A DNA stretch of 64,000 nt from assembly GCA_963716445.1 (NCBI GenBank), contig OY970313.1, positions 806,001 through 870,000 on the forward strand. The letters run 5' to 3'. This document shows, piece after piece, positions 15,510 to 22,881 of the stretch. The DNA is from JAAYBF01 sp963716445. Lineage in GTDB: Bacteria; Actinomycetota; Thermoleophilia; Solirubrobacterales; Thermoleophilaceae. Position numbers and translations under genes: made by a program. The notes under the pieces were generated by a model. The model was not told the origin of the DNA, ran no database searches, and saw only the letters and a list, made by a program, of their open reading frames with translations. Positions within the stretch are counted from its first letter, which is position 1; every line of letters begins with the position of its first letter.

Positions 15510-15705
15510 GCACACTCCGGTGTGTCCCATGGTCCACTTTGCGGTTCGGCTCGCCGCCCGTAGCTGGCCCTTCCTGCCGAGTGGACGATTGAGCACGCCC
15601 CAGTGTGTCGAATCGTCCACTTTGCGTTTCGGCTCGCCGCCGCGGGCCGGCCGTTTCCTGGCGAGTGAAGGATTAACCGTGCTACGTGCCGGTCAATCGT
15701 CCATG
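15499..15705. repeat. three degenerate palindromic units, about 84-bp period
   Basis: Units start near 15499, 15581 and 15665. The middle unit is the cleanest: GTGGACGATT (15581-15590) pairs perfectly with AATCGTCCAC (15611-15620), and the loop flanks GAGCAC and GTGTCG add pairs. The first two units are followed by a shared TTTCGGCTCGCCGCC-like segment, so they look like tandem duplicates. The third unit (AGGATTAACC..GGTCAATCGTCC) has diverged. A related copy lies at 49240. The 228-bp gap between ispF and the amidase is otherwise empty. Confidence 0.8.
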
Positions 15706-15723
15706 CGTGGTCTCACCCGCCAG

Positions 15724-15729
15724 TAGAGT
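15724..15729 (+). promoter_or_regulatory. putative leaderless -10 box (TAGAGT) of the amidase gene
   Basis: TAGAGT lies 8 nt before ATG 15738, with no Shine-Dalgarno site in between. Confidence 0.5.
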
Positions 15730-15737
15730 CCGCCGCC

Positions 15738-17135
15738 ATGGACTCCTCCGATCTCGCCTTCGCCGGACTTGCCAAGCAGGCGGCGATGGTGCGCGCCGGC
15801 TCTGTCTCGTCACGCGAGCTGGTCGAGTTGTACCTCGAACGGATCGAGCGGATCGATCCGGAGCTCAACAGCTACCGCGTCGTGATGGCCGAGCGCGCGC
15901 TCGCCGACGCCGACCAGGCCGACTCGCGCCATGCCGCGGGTGACGACCGCCCCTTGCTGGGCGTGCCGATCGCGATCAAGGACAACACCGACATCGCGGG
16001 GGAGCTGACCACCAACGGCACCGCGGCCCACGGGCCACCGGCCAGCGAGGACGCCGAGCAGGTCCGTCGCCTGCGCGCGGCCGGTTGCGTGATCCTCGGC
16101 AAGACGACCCTGCCCGAGCTCGCGATCATGGGCACGACCGAGGGGCCCGCCTTCGGCGTGACGCGCAACCCCTGGGACGTCACGCGCACGCCCGGCGGAT
16201 CGAGCGGCGGCAGCGGCGCGGCGGTCGCCGCCGGACTCGCCGCCGCCGGTCATGCGACCGACGGTGCCGGCTCGATCCGCATCCCGGCCGCCTGCTGTGG
16301 CCTCTTCGGCCTCAAGCCCCAGCGCGGGCGAGTGCCGCTGGCGCCCGACGACGAGCAGCACTGGAACGGGCTCAGCGTCGCCGGCGCGGTGACCCACACG
16401 GTGCTCGACAACGCCCTCTTCCTCGACGCGGTCGCCGGTCCGGGACCGGCCCCGGGGGGACCGGCGCTCGAGCGCCCGTTCGCCGAGGCCGCCAAGCAGG
16501 CGCCCGGCAAGCTGCGGATCGCGGTGTCGCTGCGGCCGCCGCTGATGGCGCGCGTGTCGGCCGAGACGCGGCGCGCCGTCGAGGAGACCGGCGAGCTGCT
16601 GCGGTCGCTCGGCCACGACGTCGAGTACGTCGAGCCGCCGCTGACCGAGTGGCTGACCGAGGTGCTGCCGCGCTACCTGAAGGGCATCGAGCGGGAGGCC
16701 GCGGCGACGGCGCATCCGGAGCGCCTGCAGCGCCGTACGCGCGGCTTCGCCCGGCTCGGCTCGCTGATCCCGCAGCCGCTGCTAGAGCGTGCGCTCCGAA
16801 TCGAGCGCCAGGTCGCCGATCGCTACAACCGCGTCCTCGAGGGACGCGACGTCCTGATGACTCCGGTGATGTCCACCCGGCAGCCGGCCGCCGCCGAGTG
16901 GGAGGGACGGGGGGCGCTGCGAACGCTGATCGAGATGACGATGGTCTATCCGTACTGCGTGATCTGGAACGCCACGGGCCAGCCGGCCGCCGCCGTCCCC
17001 GCCGGGTTCAGCGCCGACGGGCTGCCGCTGTCGGTCCAGCTGATCGCCAAGCCGGAGCAGGACCACCTGCTGCTGTCGCTCGCGGCGCAGATCGAGGCGG
17101 AGCGCCCTTGGGACCGCCGCCCGCCGACGGGATAG
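15738..17135 (+). CDS. amidase-signature family hydrolase
   Basis: A protein of 465 residues. The amidase signature is complete: GVPIAIKDNTD holds the catalytic Lys, TPGGSSGGSGAAVAAGL the cis-Ser region, and DGAGSIRIPAACCGLFGLK the nucleophile Ser. It hydrolyses a carboxamide, but the substrate cannot be named. GatA is unlikely because no gatB or gatC accompanies it and GatA-specific features are absent. It sits as a single gene between ispF and cysS, behind its own promoter-like box. Confidence 0.88.
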   Translation: MDSSDLAFAGLAKQAAMVRAGSVSSRELVELYLERIERIDPELNSYRVVMAERALADADQADSRHAAGDDRPLLGVPIAIKDNTDIAGELTTNGTAAHGPPASEDAEQVRRLRAAGCVILGKTTLPELAIMGTTEGPAFGVTRNPWDVTRTPGGSSGGSGAAVAAGLAAAGHATDGAGSIRIPAACCGLFGLKPQRGRVPLAPDDEQHWNGLSVAGAVTHTVLDNALFLDAVAGPGPAPGGPALERPFAEAAKQAPGKLRIAVSLRPPLMARVSAETRRAVEETGELLRSLGHDVEYVEPPLTEWLTEVLPRYLKGIEREAAATAHPERLQRRTRGFARLGSLIPQPLLERALRIERQVADRYNRVLEGRDVLMTPVMSTRQPAAAEWEGRGALRTLIEMTMVYPYCVIWNATGQPAAAVPAGFSADGLPLSVQLIAKPEQDHLLLSLAAQIEAERPWDRRPPTG

Positions 17136-17242
17136 ACGTCGCCTGGCGGCTTCGTCGGCCTCTCCTGTGGCGGCGCGCACGTCGAGGCTTGCCTCTCCGC
17201 GGTGCTCGCCACTCGCGCCGCTGGATCGGCGGTCCGGGCGGA

Positions 17243-17248
17243 TAGGGT
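17243..17248 (+). promoter_or_regulatory. putative leaderless -10 box (TAGGGT) of cysS
   Basis: TAGGGT lies 7 nt before GTG 17256 and decides the start against an in-frame ATG further upstream. Confidence 0.5.
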
Positions 17249-17255
17249 GCGGGCT

Positions 17256-18620
17256 GTGAGGGAGGTCCGTCTGCATGACACGCTGAGCGGCGAGGTCCGC
17301 CCGCTCGAGCCACGCGAGCCCGGCAAGGTCGGCATCTACGCCTGCGGGCCGACCGTCTACTCGCGCGTCCATGTCGGCAACGCGCGGCCCTTCGTCGTCT
17401 TCGCGCTGCTCAAGCGCTTTCTCGAGCGCGAGGGTTACGAGGTGACACTGGTCGAGAACGTCACCGACGTAAACGACAAGATCTACGCGGCCGCCCGCGA
17501 GGCCGGCGTGCCGAGCGAGCAGCTCGCGCGCGAGATGACGCGCCACTACGAAACGGACACCGACCGGCTGCGCCTCGGGCGGCCCGACCACGAGCCGCGC
17601 GCCGTCGACACGATCGGCCCGATCGTCGACCTGATCCAGGCCCTGATCGACGGCGGCCACGCCTATCCGGCGGACGGCGACGTCTACTTCGACGTGTCGA
17701 GCTTCGAGGGCTACGGCAAGCTCTCGAACCAGTACGGCCAGGTCGAGCAGGGCGAGGGCGACGACGCGGCGGCCGTGAAGCGCAGCCCCGAGGACTTCGC
17801 GCTCTGGAAGGCGCACAAGGAGGGGGAGGACACGTCCTGGCCGGCGCCGTGGGGCGAGGGCCGGCCGGGCTGGCACATCGAGTGCTCGGCGATGGCGGAG
17901 CTGCTGCTCGGAACGGACTTCGAGATCCACGGCGGCGGATCGGACCTCGTCTTCCCCCATCACGAGAACGAGATCGCACAGACCGAGGCGGCGCGCGGCG
18001 AGCGGCTGGCGCGGATCTGGATGCACAACGGCATGGTGCGGATGGGCAGCGAGAAGATGGCCAAGTCGGTCGGCAACATCCGCCTGCTCCACGGCGCCCT
18101 CGACGAGCACGGCCGCGACGCCCTCGTCATGTACTTCGTCGGCGGCCACTACCGCCAGCCGCTCGCCTTCTCCGCCGAGGCGCTCGCCGAGGCGGGCCGC
18201 TCCGTCGAGCGGATCCGCGAGCTCTGTCGCCGTCTCGACCCGGACGGCCCCGACCCGGACGGCCTCGACGGCTACGTCGAGCGGTTCCTCGATGCGCTCG
18301 CCGACGACTTCAACACCCCTACGGCGCGCGCCGTGCTCTTCGAGTGGGTGGCGGAGGCCAACCGGCGCCTCGACGCCGGCGAGCCGCTCGGTCCAGGGCG
18401 GCTCGGCGAGATGCTGTACCCACTCGGCCTCGAGAACCTGCTCGCGCCGGAGGACGAGGAGGGCGCCGATCCGGAGGCCGAGCGGCTGCTCGAGGAGCGC
18501 CAGGCGGCTCGCGCCGCCCGCGACTTCGAGCGTGCGGACGCGATCCGCGACGAGCTCACCGCGCGCGGCTGGGACGTGCGCGACACGCCCGAGGGCGTTC
18601 GGCTCGTGCGCGCGTCGTGA
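17256..18620 (+). CDS. cysS: cysteinyl-tRNA synthetase
   Basis: A protein of 454 residues. The class I HIGH signature is HVGNARPFVVF, preceded by the zinc/substrate segment YACGPTVYSRVH. The zinc site continues with WHIECSAM and HHENEIAQTEAA, and KMSKS reads EKMAKSVGN. The C-terminal region ends with ARDFERADAIRDELTARGW, the CysRS helical anticodon domain. That domain argues against MshC, the shorter mycothiol ligase. It charges tRNA-Cys. cysS followed by rlmB is the same order as in Bacillus. Confidence 0.95.
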   Translation: MREVRLHDTLSGEVRPLEPREPGKVGIYACGPTVYSRVHVGNARPFVVFALLKRFLEREGYEVTLVENVTDVNDKIYAAAREAGVPSEQLAREMTRHYETDTDRLRLGRPDHEPRAVDTIGPIVDLIQALIDGGHAYPADGDVYFDVSSFEGYGKLSNQYGQVEQGEGDDAAAVKRSPEDFALWKAHKEGEDTSWPAPWGEGRPGWHIECSAMAELLLGTDFEIHGGGSDLVFPHHENEIAQTEAARGERLARIWMHNGMVRMGSEKMAKSVGNIRLLHGALDEHGRDALVMYFVGGHYRQPLAFSAEALAEAGRSVERIRELCRRLDPDGPDPDGLDGYVERFLDALADDFNTPTARAVLFEWVAEANRRLDAGEPLGPGRLGEMLYPLGLENLLAPEDEEGADPEAERLLEERQAARAARDFERADAIRDELTARGWDVRDTPEGVRLVRAS

Positions 18621-18684
18621 CCGCTCCCACCACGAGCCGTCGCACAGCGGCGCGCCGCTCGCGAGATCGTGGACCGGCGGGCTC

Positions 18685-19398
18685 GTGATCGTCTACGGGC
18701 GCAACCCGGTTCGCGAGGCGTTGAGGGGGCGCCGGAGCGTGAGCCGGGTCTGGGCGACACGCCGCGCGCTGGACGCCGAGAGCTGGCTGTCGGCCGATCG
18801 AACCCAGATCGCCGACGGCGAGGAGATCGAGCGGCTGTGCGGGTCGGCCGAGCACCAGGGGCTGTGCGCCGACGCCGGCCCCTACCCCTACGCGGACGCC
18901 GGGTCGCTGCTCGGGGCGGAGGACGCCTTGGTCGTATGCCTCGACGAGGTCCAGGACCCGCACAACCTCGGCGCGGTCTGCCGTGTGGCGGAGAGCGCCG
19001 GCGCCGCCGGGGTCGTGATCCCCGAGCGCCGGTCGGCCGAGGTGACGCCGGCGGCCTGCAAGGCGTCCGCCGGGGCGGTCGAGCATCTGCCGGTGGCGCG
19101 CGTCGGCAATCTCGCCAACTGGCTCGGCGAGGCCAAGCAGGCCGGTGCCTGGGTCTATGGGGCCGAGGGGACGGCCGGCACCGCCCCCTACGACACCCTC
19201 GACTACAGCTGGAGGGTCGTGCTGGTGCTCGGCTCCGAGGGCCGCGGGCTGCGGCCGCGCGTCGCGGGAGCCTGCGACGAGCTGATCTCGCTGCCACAGC
19301 GGGGGCGCGTCAACTCGCTCAACGTCTCCACCGCCGCCGCGGCGCTGATGTACGGAATCTTGCACTTGCGAGAGAAAGGGCTTGACAAGGCTCCATAA
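18685..19398 (+). CDS. rlmB: 23S rRNA 2'-O-methyltransferase, RlmB/TrmH family
   Basis: A protein of 237 residues. The N-terminal substrate-binding part starts VIVYGRNPVREALRG. The SPOUT domain has DEVQDPHNLGAVCRVAESAG (motif 1), VLGSEGRGLR (motif 2) and RVNSLNVSTAAAALMYG (motif 3), which build the trefoil knot for S-adenosylmethionine. RlmB methylates the 2'-OH of G2251 in E. coli numbering. The GTG start is chosen because VIVYGRNPV is the usual N-terminus. The 64-bp gap after cysS is GC-rich without clear signals. Confidence 0.92.
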   Translation: MIVYGRNPVREALRGRRSVSRVWATRRALDAESWLSADRTQIADGEEIERLCGSAEHQGLCADAGPYPYADAGSLLGAEDALVVCLDEVQDPHNLGAVCRVAESAGAAGVVIPERRSAEVTPAACKASAGAVEHLPVARVGNLANWLGEAKQAGAWVYGAEGTAGTAPYDTLDYSWRVVLVLGSEGRGLRPRVAGACDELISLPQRGRVNSLNVSTAAAALMYGILHLREKGLDKAP

Positions 19399-19529
19399 CC
19401 CCTCGATACTCCGCGCACAGATAAGGGTGGAGTTGAGCTTAAGGCTTGACATCTGCTGATGAGCGCGGCGCCAGGGGAGGTAGCGCGCCATGAGCTTCAA
19501 GGGTCCGCGAGGGCCCGGAAGGAGCATTC

Positions 19530-20195
19530 GTGGCTGCAACCATTTCCCAGTCCCCGTTGGCCCGGTCCCAGCCTCAGGTAGACCTAGAGGACAACTACCT
19601 GATCGCCCTGGCCAAGCAGGGGCGGCCAGACGCCTACGACAAGATCGTCAGGCGCTACTACGGCTTCGTGCGCCTCAAGGCGAGCTCGTACTTCCTGATC
19701 GGCGGCGACGCCGACGATCTGATCCAGGAGGGGCTGGTAGGGCTCTACAAGGCCGTTCGCGACTTCCGCACCGACCGTGAGTCGAGCTTTCGCAACTTCG
19801 CGGAGCTCTGCATCACGCGCCAGATCATCACCGCGGTGAAGACGTCGACGCGCAACAAGCACACGCCGCTCAACGAGTACGTCTCCTTCTCGCAGACTCC
19901 CGCGGCCTCCGGTGGCGAGGGCGATCCCACCCTCGACGAGATGCTGCCCGGTCCGACCGTCCACGACCCGGTCAACCAGGTGATCTCGAGCGAGGAGCTG
20001 CACAGCCTCGTCGGCTGCCTCTCGAGCGTCCTGTCGGAGCTCGAGAGCTCGGTGCTCGCGCTCTACCTCGACGGCCACAGCTACGAGGCGGTGTCCGAGC
20101 GGCTCGACTGCGACACCAAGACCGTCGACAACGCCCTCCAGCGCGTCAAGCGCAAGGTCGGCTCGCACCTCCGCTCACGCGAGGTCCAGCTCTAG
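19530..20195 (+). CDS. sigH: RNA polymerase sigma factor, SigH-like
   Basis: A protein of 221 residues. Region 2 contains GDADDLIQEGLVGLYKAVRD, followed by SSFRNFAELCITRQIITAVK. Region 4 near the end reads LALYLDGHSYEAVSERLDCD-TKTVDNALQRVKRK. This matches the sigma-30/SigH group of sigma-70 factors rather than small ECF sigmas. GGAAGGAG (19517-19524) sits 5 nt before GTG 19530. Position after rlmB is that of sigH in Bacillus. Its regulon in a probably non-sporulating actinobacterium is unknown. Confidence 0.9.
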   Translation: MAATISQSPLARSQPQVDLEDNYLIALAKQGRPDAYDKIVRRYYGFVRLKASSYFLIGGDADDLIQEGLVGLYKAVRDFRTDRESSFRNFAELCITRQIITAVKTSTRNKHTPLNEYVSFSQTPAASGGEGDPTLDEMLPGPTVHDPVNQVISSEELHSLVGCLSSVLSELESSVLALYLDGHSYEAVSERLDCDTKTVDNALQRVKRKVGSHLRSREVQL

Positions 20196-20269
20196 CCCTC
20201 GCGGTTACTTCGTTTGCCGAGAATTCCGGGCGGGTACTCCTCCCTCAACCGATTAGGGAGGCACTCGAA

Positions 20270-20446
20270 ATGATTGGACTGATCATCACCCTGCTGGTTG
20301 CCGCACTTGCCTATCTGCTGCTCGTGGCGCTGACAGGCTCGGCGATCGTCGGAATCGTCGCCGCCGTCCTGATCCTGCTCGCCGGCATCCCGAGCGGGGG
20401 GTTCGGATTCGGCGGCCGCTGGGGCGGACGCCACGCCCCCCACTGA
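20270..20446 (+). CDS. small hydrophobic membrane protein
   Basis: A 58-residue protein. Residues about 2-42 form two closely spaced hydrophobic helices (MIGLIITLLVAALAYLLL and IVGIVAAVLILLAG), followed by a Gly/Arg/His-rich tail (GGFGFGGRWGGRHAPH). GGGAGG (20256-20261) is 8 nt before the ATG, so it is likely translated. I do not recognise the family. It lies just downstream of sigH, and a strong hairpin follows 12 nt after its stop. Confidence 0.6.
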   Translation: MIGLIITLLVAALAYLLLVALTGSAIVGIVAAVLILLAGIPSGGFGFGGRWGGRHAPH

Positions 20447-20458
20447 CGCCCTTGCGCC

Positions 20459-20482
20459 GGCCGGGCGCGCCAGCGCCCGGCC
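20459..20482. terminator. bidirectional hairpin between small membrane gene and tRNA-Thr
   Basis: GGCCGGGCGC-GCCA-GCGCCCGGCC has perfect 10-bp arms and a 4-nt loop. It lies between two convergent transcripts. No T-run follows on either strand, so termination by this stem alone is uncertain. Confidence 0.55.
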
Positions 20483-20500
20483 GCAGCGCCTTGCCTGGCA

Positions 20501-20573
20501 AGCCGGAGGTCGGACTCGAACCGACGACCTTTCGCTTACAAGGCGAGTGCTCTACCAGCTGAGCTACTCCGGC
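20501..20573 (-). tRNA. tRNA-Thr (anticodon TGT)
   Basis: On the minus strand the cloverleaf reads GCCGGAG (acceptor), TAGCTCAGCTGGTAGAGCA (D arm), anticodon loop CTTGTAA with TGT at positions 34-36, GTCGG-TTCGAGT-CCGAC (T arm) and CTCCGGC, with discriminator T. CCA is not encoded. One C-A mismatch sits at the base of the anticodon stem. The acceptor stem pairs over all seven positions. TGT reads ACA threonine codons. Confidence 0.93.
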
Positions 20574-20586
20574 GAGGTTGCCGAGT

Positions 20587-21105
20587 CTACGCCGCGCCGA
20601 CGGCGAGCTTTATGTCGCCGTGGCCGTTCGAGGAGATCGGCACGGGCGGGGGCTCCTCGTCGGGCATGGAGTTGAGCTTCGCCTCGAGGGCGCTCAGCAC
20701 CAGGCCGAACAGCGCGTGGCGGTAGAAGGCCTGCCAGAACGCGCGGCGGTCGCCCTTCAGCGCCGGCAGCTCGCGGCGGCGGGGGTGGTAGCGGTCGGTG
20801 AGCGCGACCAGCGGCCAGAGGGCGAAGTGCTCGGCGATCGCCATCGCGGTCCCCTGGGCGATCGGCGGACCGGGCAGGAAGCGGCGCAATTGGGCGTAGG
20901 CCGCGCCGAACGCGGCGCCGTCGGCGACGTGCAGCGCGAGCCCCACGGCCTGCCAGTCGTCGCCCTTCGTGGCCGCCTTGCCGAGCAGCTCGACGTCGTC
21001 GTACCGGCTGCCGAACGCGCGCTTGTCGAGCGGCTGCTGCGCCGCCCAGACCGCGGCGGCGATCCCGCCCGCCAATGCTCCGTTCACGCTTCGCCTGAGG
21101 CCCAC
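20587..21105 (-). CDS. conserved-looking hypothetical protein, possibly membrane-associated
   Basis: A 172-residue protein I do not recognise. The N-terminus SVNGALAGGIAAAVWAAQQP is a Gly/Ala-rich helix that could insert in the membrane, and the middle contains LHVADGAAFGAAYAQLRRFL and TAMAIAEHFALWPLVAL, also moderately hydrophobic. The start GTG (21105-21103) is chosen because TACGCT lies 7 nt upstream (21113-21118). The frame stays open further upstream over the start of the neighbouring acyltransferase, which it faces divergently. Confidence 0.65.
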   Translation of the reverse strand: MGLRRSVNGALAGGIAAAVWAAQQPLDKRAFGSRYDDVELLGKAATKGDDWQAVGLALHVADGAAFGAAYAQLRRFLPGPPIAQGTAMAIAEHFALWPLVALTDRYHPRRRELPALKGDRRAFWQAFYRHALFGLVLSALEAKLNSMPDEEPPPVPISSNGHGDIKLAVGAA

Positions 21106-21112
21106 TGCGTGC

Positions 21113-21118
21113 AGCGTA
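21113..21118 (-). promoter_or_regulatory. putative leaderless -10 box (TACGCT)
   Basis: On the minus strand TACGCT is 7 nt before GTG 21105, the start chosen for the hypothetical gene. Confidence 0.45.
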
Positions 21119-21148
21119 ACGGCGGCGCTCCGCGCGGGTAGCTCAGGT

Positions 21149-21940
21149 ATGGCGGCGACCGGCTCCACGCGCGCTCCGCGCGACGGCGACGCCCGCCGCT
21201 CGCCGCCGCCCGCGCCACCGCGTCCCGGCGAGGACGAGCAGCTCTCCCTGCACCACCGGCGGATCCGCGAGCGCGGCGTCAACCGCCTCGTCTACTGGAC
21301 CGCGCGGGCGTTCCTGCAGCCGGCGATGCACGTCTACTTCCGCCTGCGGCGCACGGGCCGCGATCACATCCCCGACGGTCCGGTGATCCTCGCCGCCAAC
21401 CACCGCAGCTTCCTCGACCCGTTCATCGTCGGCACGTGCCTCTTCCGGCCGGTCTACTTCGTCGCCAAGAAGGAGCTCTTCGACAAGCGCTGGCAGGGCT
21501 GGCTGCTCAACTGCCTCGGCGCCTTTCCGATCAAGCGCGGCCAGTCGGACGAGGAGTCGCTGCGGACCGCGCTTGCGCTGCTCGCGCGCGGCGAGGCGGT
21601 GGTCATCTTCCCGGAGGGCACGAGGCACCGCGAGGGCCCGCTGCACGAGCCGCGCCGCGGCGTCGGCCGGCTCGCGCTCGAAAGCGGCGCGCCGGTCGTC
21701 CCGATCGCGATCACCGGCACCGAGAACGCCCGTCGCGGCTGGCGGATCAGGCCGGTCAAGGTGAGCATCCGCTGTGGGCGGCCGCTGCGCTTCCCGCGGG
21801 TCGAGGGACCGTCGCCGGAGCTCGCCGGCGAGGTCACGGCGCGAATCTGGCCGTGCGTCGAGCTGCAGTGGGCATGGCTCGGTGGCCCGCTCCCCGACCG
21901 CCCGCCGGACAGGCCCGACCGCGAGCTGAGCGCGGCTTGA
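21149..21940 (+). CDS. 1-acylglycerol-3-phosphate acyltransferase-like protein (PlsC family)
   Basis: A protein of 263 residues. A Pro/Arg-rich N-terminal 45 residues precede the acyltransferase domain, with AANHRSFLDPF (the HX4D catalytic motif), VAKKELFDKRW, and VVIFPEGTRHREG as the lysophosphatidate-binding motif. It would transfer acyl chains to a lysophospholipid at the membrane. Whether it is the main PlsC or a paralogue cannot be told. ATG 21149 is near a TAGCTC box (21139). An earlier in-frame start would run over the divergent gene. Confidence 0.85.
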   Translation: MAATGSTRAPRDGDARRSPPPAPPRPGEDEQLSLHHRRIRERGVNRLVYWTARAFLQPAMHVYFRLRRTGRDHIPDGPVILAANHRSFLDPFIVGTCLFRPVYFVAKKELFDKRWQGWLLNCLGAFPIKRGQSDEESLRTALALLARGEAVVIFPEGTRHREGPLHEPRRGVGRLALESGAPVVPIAITGTENARRGWRIRPVKVSIRCGRPLRFPRVEGPSPELAGEVTARIWPCVELQWAWLGGPLPDRPPDRPDRELSAA

Positions 21941-21961
21941 GGGCGGACGCGATGGCGCGAG

Positions 21962-21967
21962 TAGGCT
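21962..21967 (+). promoter_or_regulatory. putative leaderless -10 box (TAGGCT) of the ECF sigma gene
   Basis: TAGGCT lies 9 nt before GTG 21977. Confidence 0.45.
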
Positions 21968-21976
21968 CCGCAGTAC

Positions 21977-22522
21977 GTGGGCGAGGTCGTCGACAAGCGC
22001 AGGCTCGACGCGGACTTCACGGAGCTGTACCGGTCACACCTGCGCGACGTCTACAGCTACTCCTACTACCGGGTGGGCGACCACCACGACGCCGAGGACC
22101 TCACCGAGCAGACCTTCCTGCAGGCCTACCGGCACTTCGAGCGCGCCCAGCGGGAGTCCGACGGCAGGCCGCTGCGGCCGTGGCTGATCCGGATCGCCCA
22201 CAACCTCGCCGCCAACTACTACCGCGACCGCTCGCGCCGGCCGCAGACGCACCTCGAGGACGCCGCGATCCTCTCCGCGCCGCACGACACCGAGGAGCTG
22301 GTCGAGGGCAGGCAGGAGCTCCAGCACGTCCTCGAGGGCGTGTCGATGCTCCCCGACGATCGCCGCGAGGCGCTGATCATGCGCTTCGCGCTCGGAATGG
22401 ACAACCGAGAGATCGCGCGTGCGCTCGACCGCACCGAGGGGGCGACCAAGGTGCTCATACACCGAGCGATCAAGCAGCTCGAGCAGGGACTGAAGGAGCG
22501 CGAGGAAGGTGATCGGACATGA
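21977..22522 (+). CDS. ECF-type RNA polymerase sigma factor
   Basis: A protein of 181 residues. Region 2 has DFTELYRSHLRDVYSYSYYR and HHDAEDLTEQTFLQAYRHF, followed by RPWLIRIAHNLAANYYRDR. Region 4 is MLPDDRREALIMRFALGMDN-REIARALDRTEGATKVLIHR. It recruits core RNA polymerase to a specific promoter set, probably in response to an envelope signal. Its stop overlaps the ATG of the next gene by 4 nt, the usual arrangement for a sigma/anti-sigma pair. Confidence 0.92.
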   Translation: MGEVVDKRRLDADFTELYRSHLRDVYSYSYYRVGDHHDAEDLTEQTFLQAYRHFERAQRESDGRPLRPWLIRIAHNLAANYYRDRSRRPQTHLEDAAILSAPHDTEELVEGRQELQHVLEGVSMLPDDRREALIMRFALGMDNREIARALDRTEGATKVLIHRAIKQLEQGLKEREEGDRT

Positions 22523-22857
22523 GCGCTGAGTTCGGCGACGTCGAGGCGCTGCTGCGGTCGGCGCTCGTGCCGATCGAGCCGTCGGAGCGGATGACCGACC
22601 GGCTCGAGCGCAGCCTGACCGAGATAACCGACATGGCCGCCGAGGAGCTCGCCGACTGGGAGCTCGGCGCGATGCGCGATCCCCGCAACTGGGGCCGCCC
22701 CGCGGCGGCGCTGGTGATCGGGAGCGCTGCCGCAGGCGGCCTCGTCCTCGTCCGTGCGCGGCAGCAGGCGCGGCGCCGTCAGGGAGTGAGCCTCAGGGCC
22801 CTCGAGCGCAGCCTGCGCCAGGTCGCGGCGGACATCCAGAGCCGGATCGACCGCTGA
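22519..22857 (+). CDS. candidate membrane anti-sigma factor or sigma-associated protein
   Basis: A protein of 112 residues. An acidic N-terminal half (about 1-60) is followed by one likely transmembrane helix (AAALVIGSAAAGGLVLV) and a short basic/helical C-terminus. No zinc-binding HxxxCxxC anti-sigma motif is present, so assignment as an anti-sigma factor rests only on the ATGA overlap with the ECF sigma gene and on the single membrane helix. The family is not recognised. Confidence 0.55.
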   Translation: MSAEFGDVEALLRSALVPIEPSERMTDRLERSLTEITDMAAEELADWELGAMRDPRNWGRPAAALVIGSAAAGGLVLVRARQQARRRQGVSLRALERSLRQVAADIQSRIDR

Positions 22858-22868
22858 CCGCCGGCCAC

Positions 22869-22874
22869 TAGTCT
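22869..22874 (+). promoter_or_regulatory. putative leaderless -10 box (TAGTCT) of the rhomboid gene
   Basis: TAGTCT lies 7 nt before GTG 22882. Confidence 0.5.
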
Positions 22875-22881
22875 CCCGCGC

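Noticed and set aside
15738..17135. Amidase considered as GatA
   Set aside because: No gatB or gatC nearby, and only the general amidase signature is seen.
17256..18620. cysS considered as mshC (mycothiol cysteine ligase)
   Set aside because: The C-terminal helical tRNA-binding segment (ARDFERADAIRDEL) is present, and the gene sits in the cysS-rlmB context.
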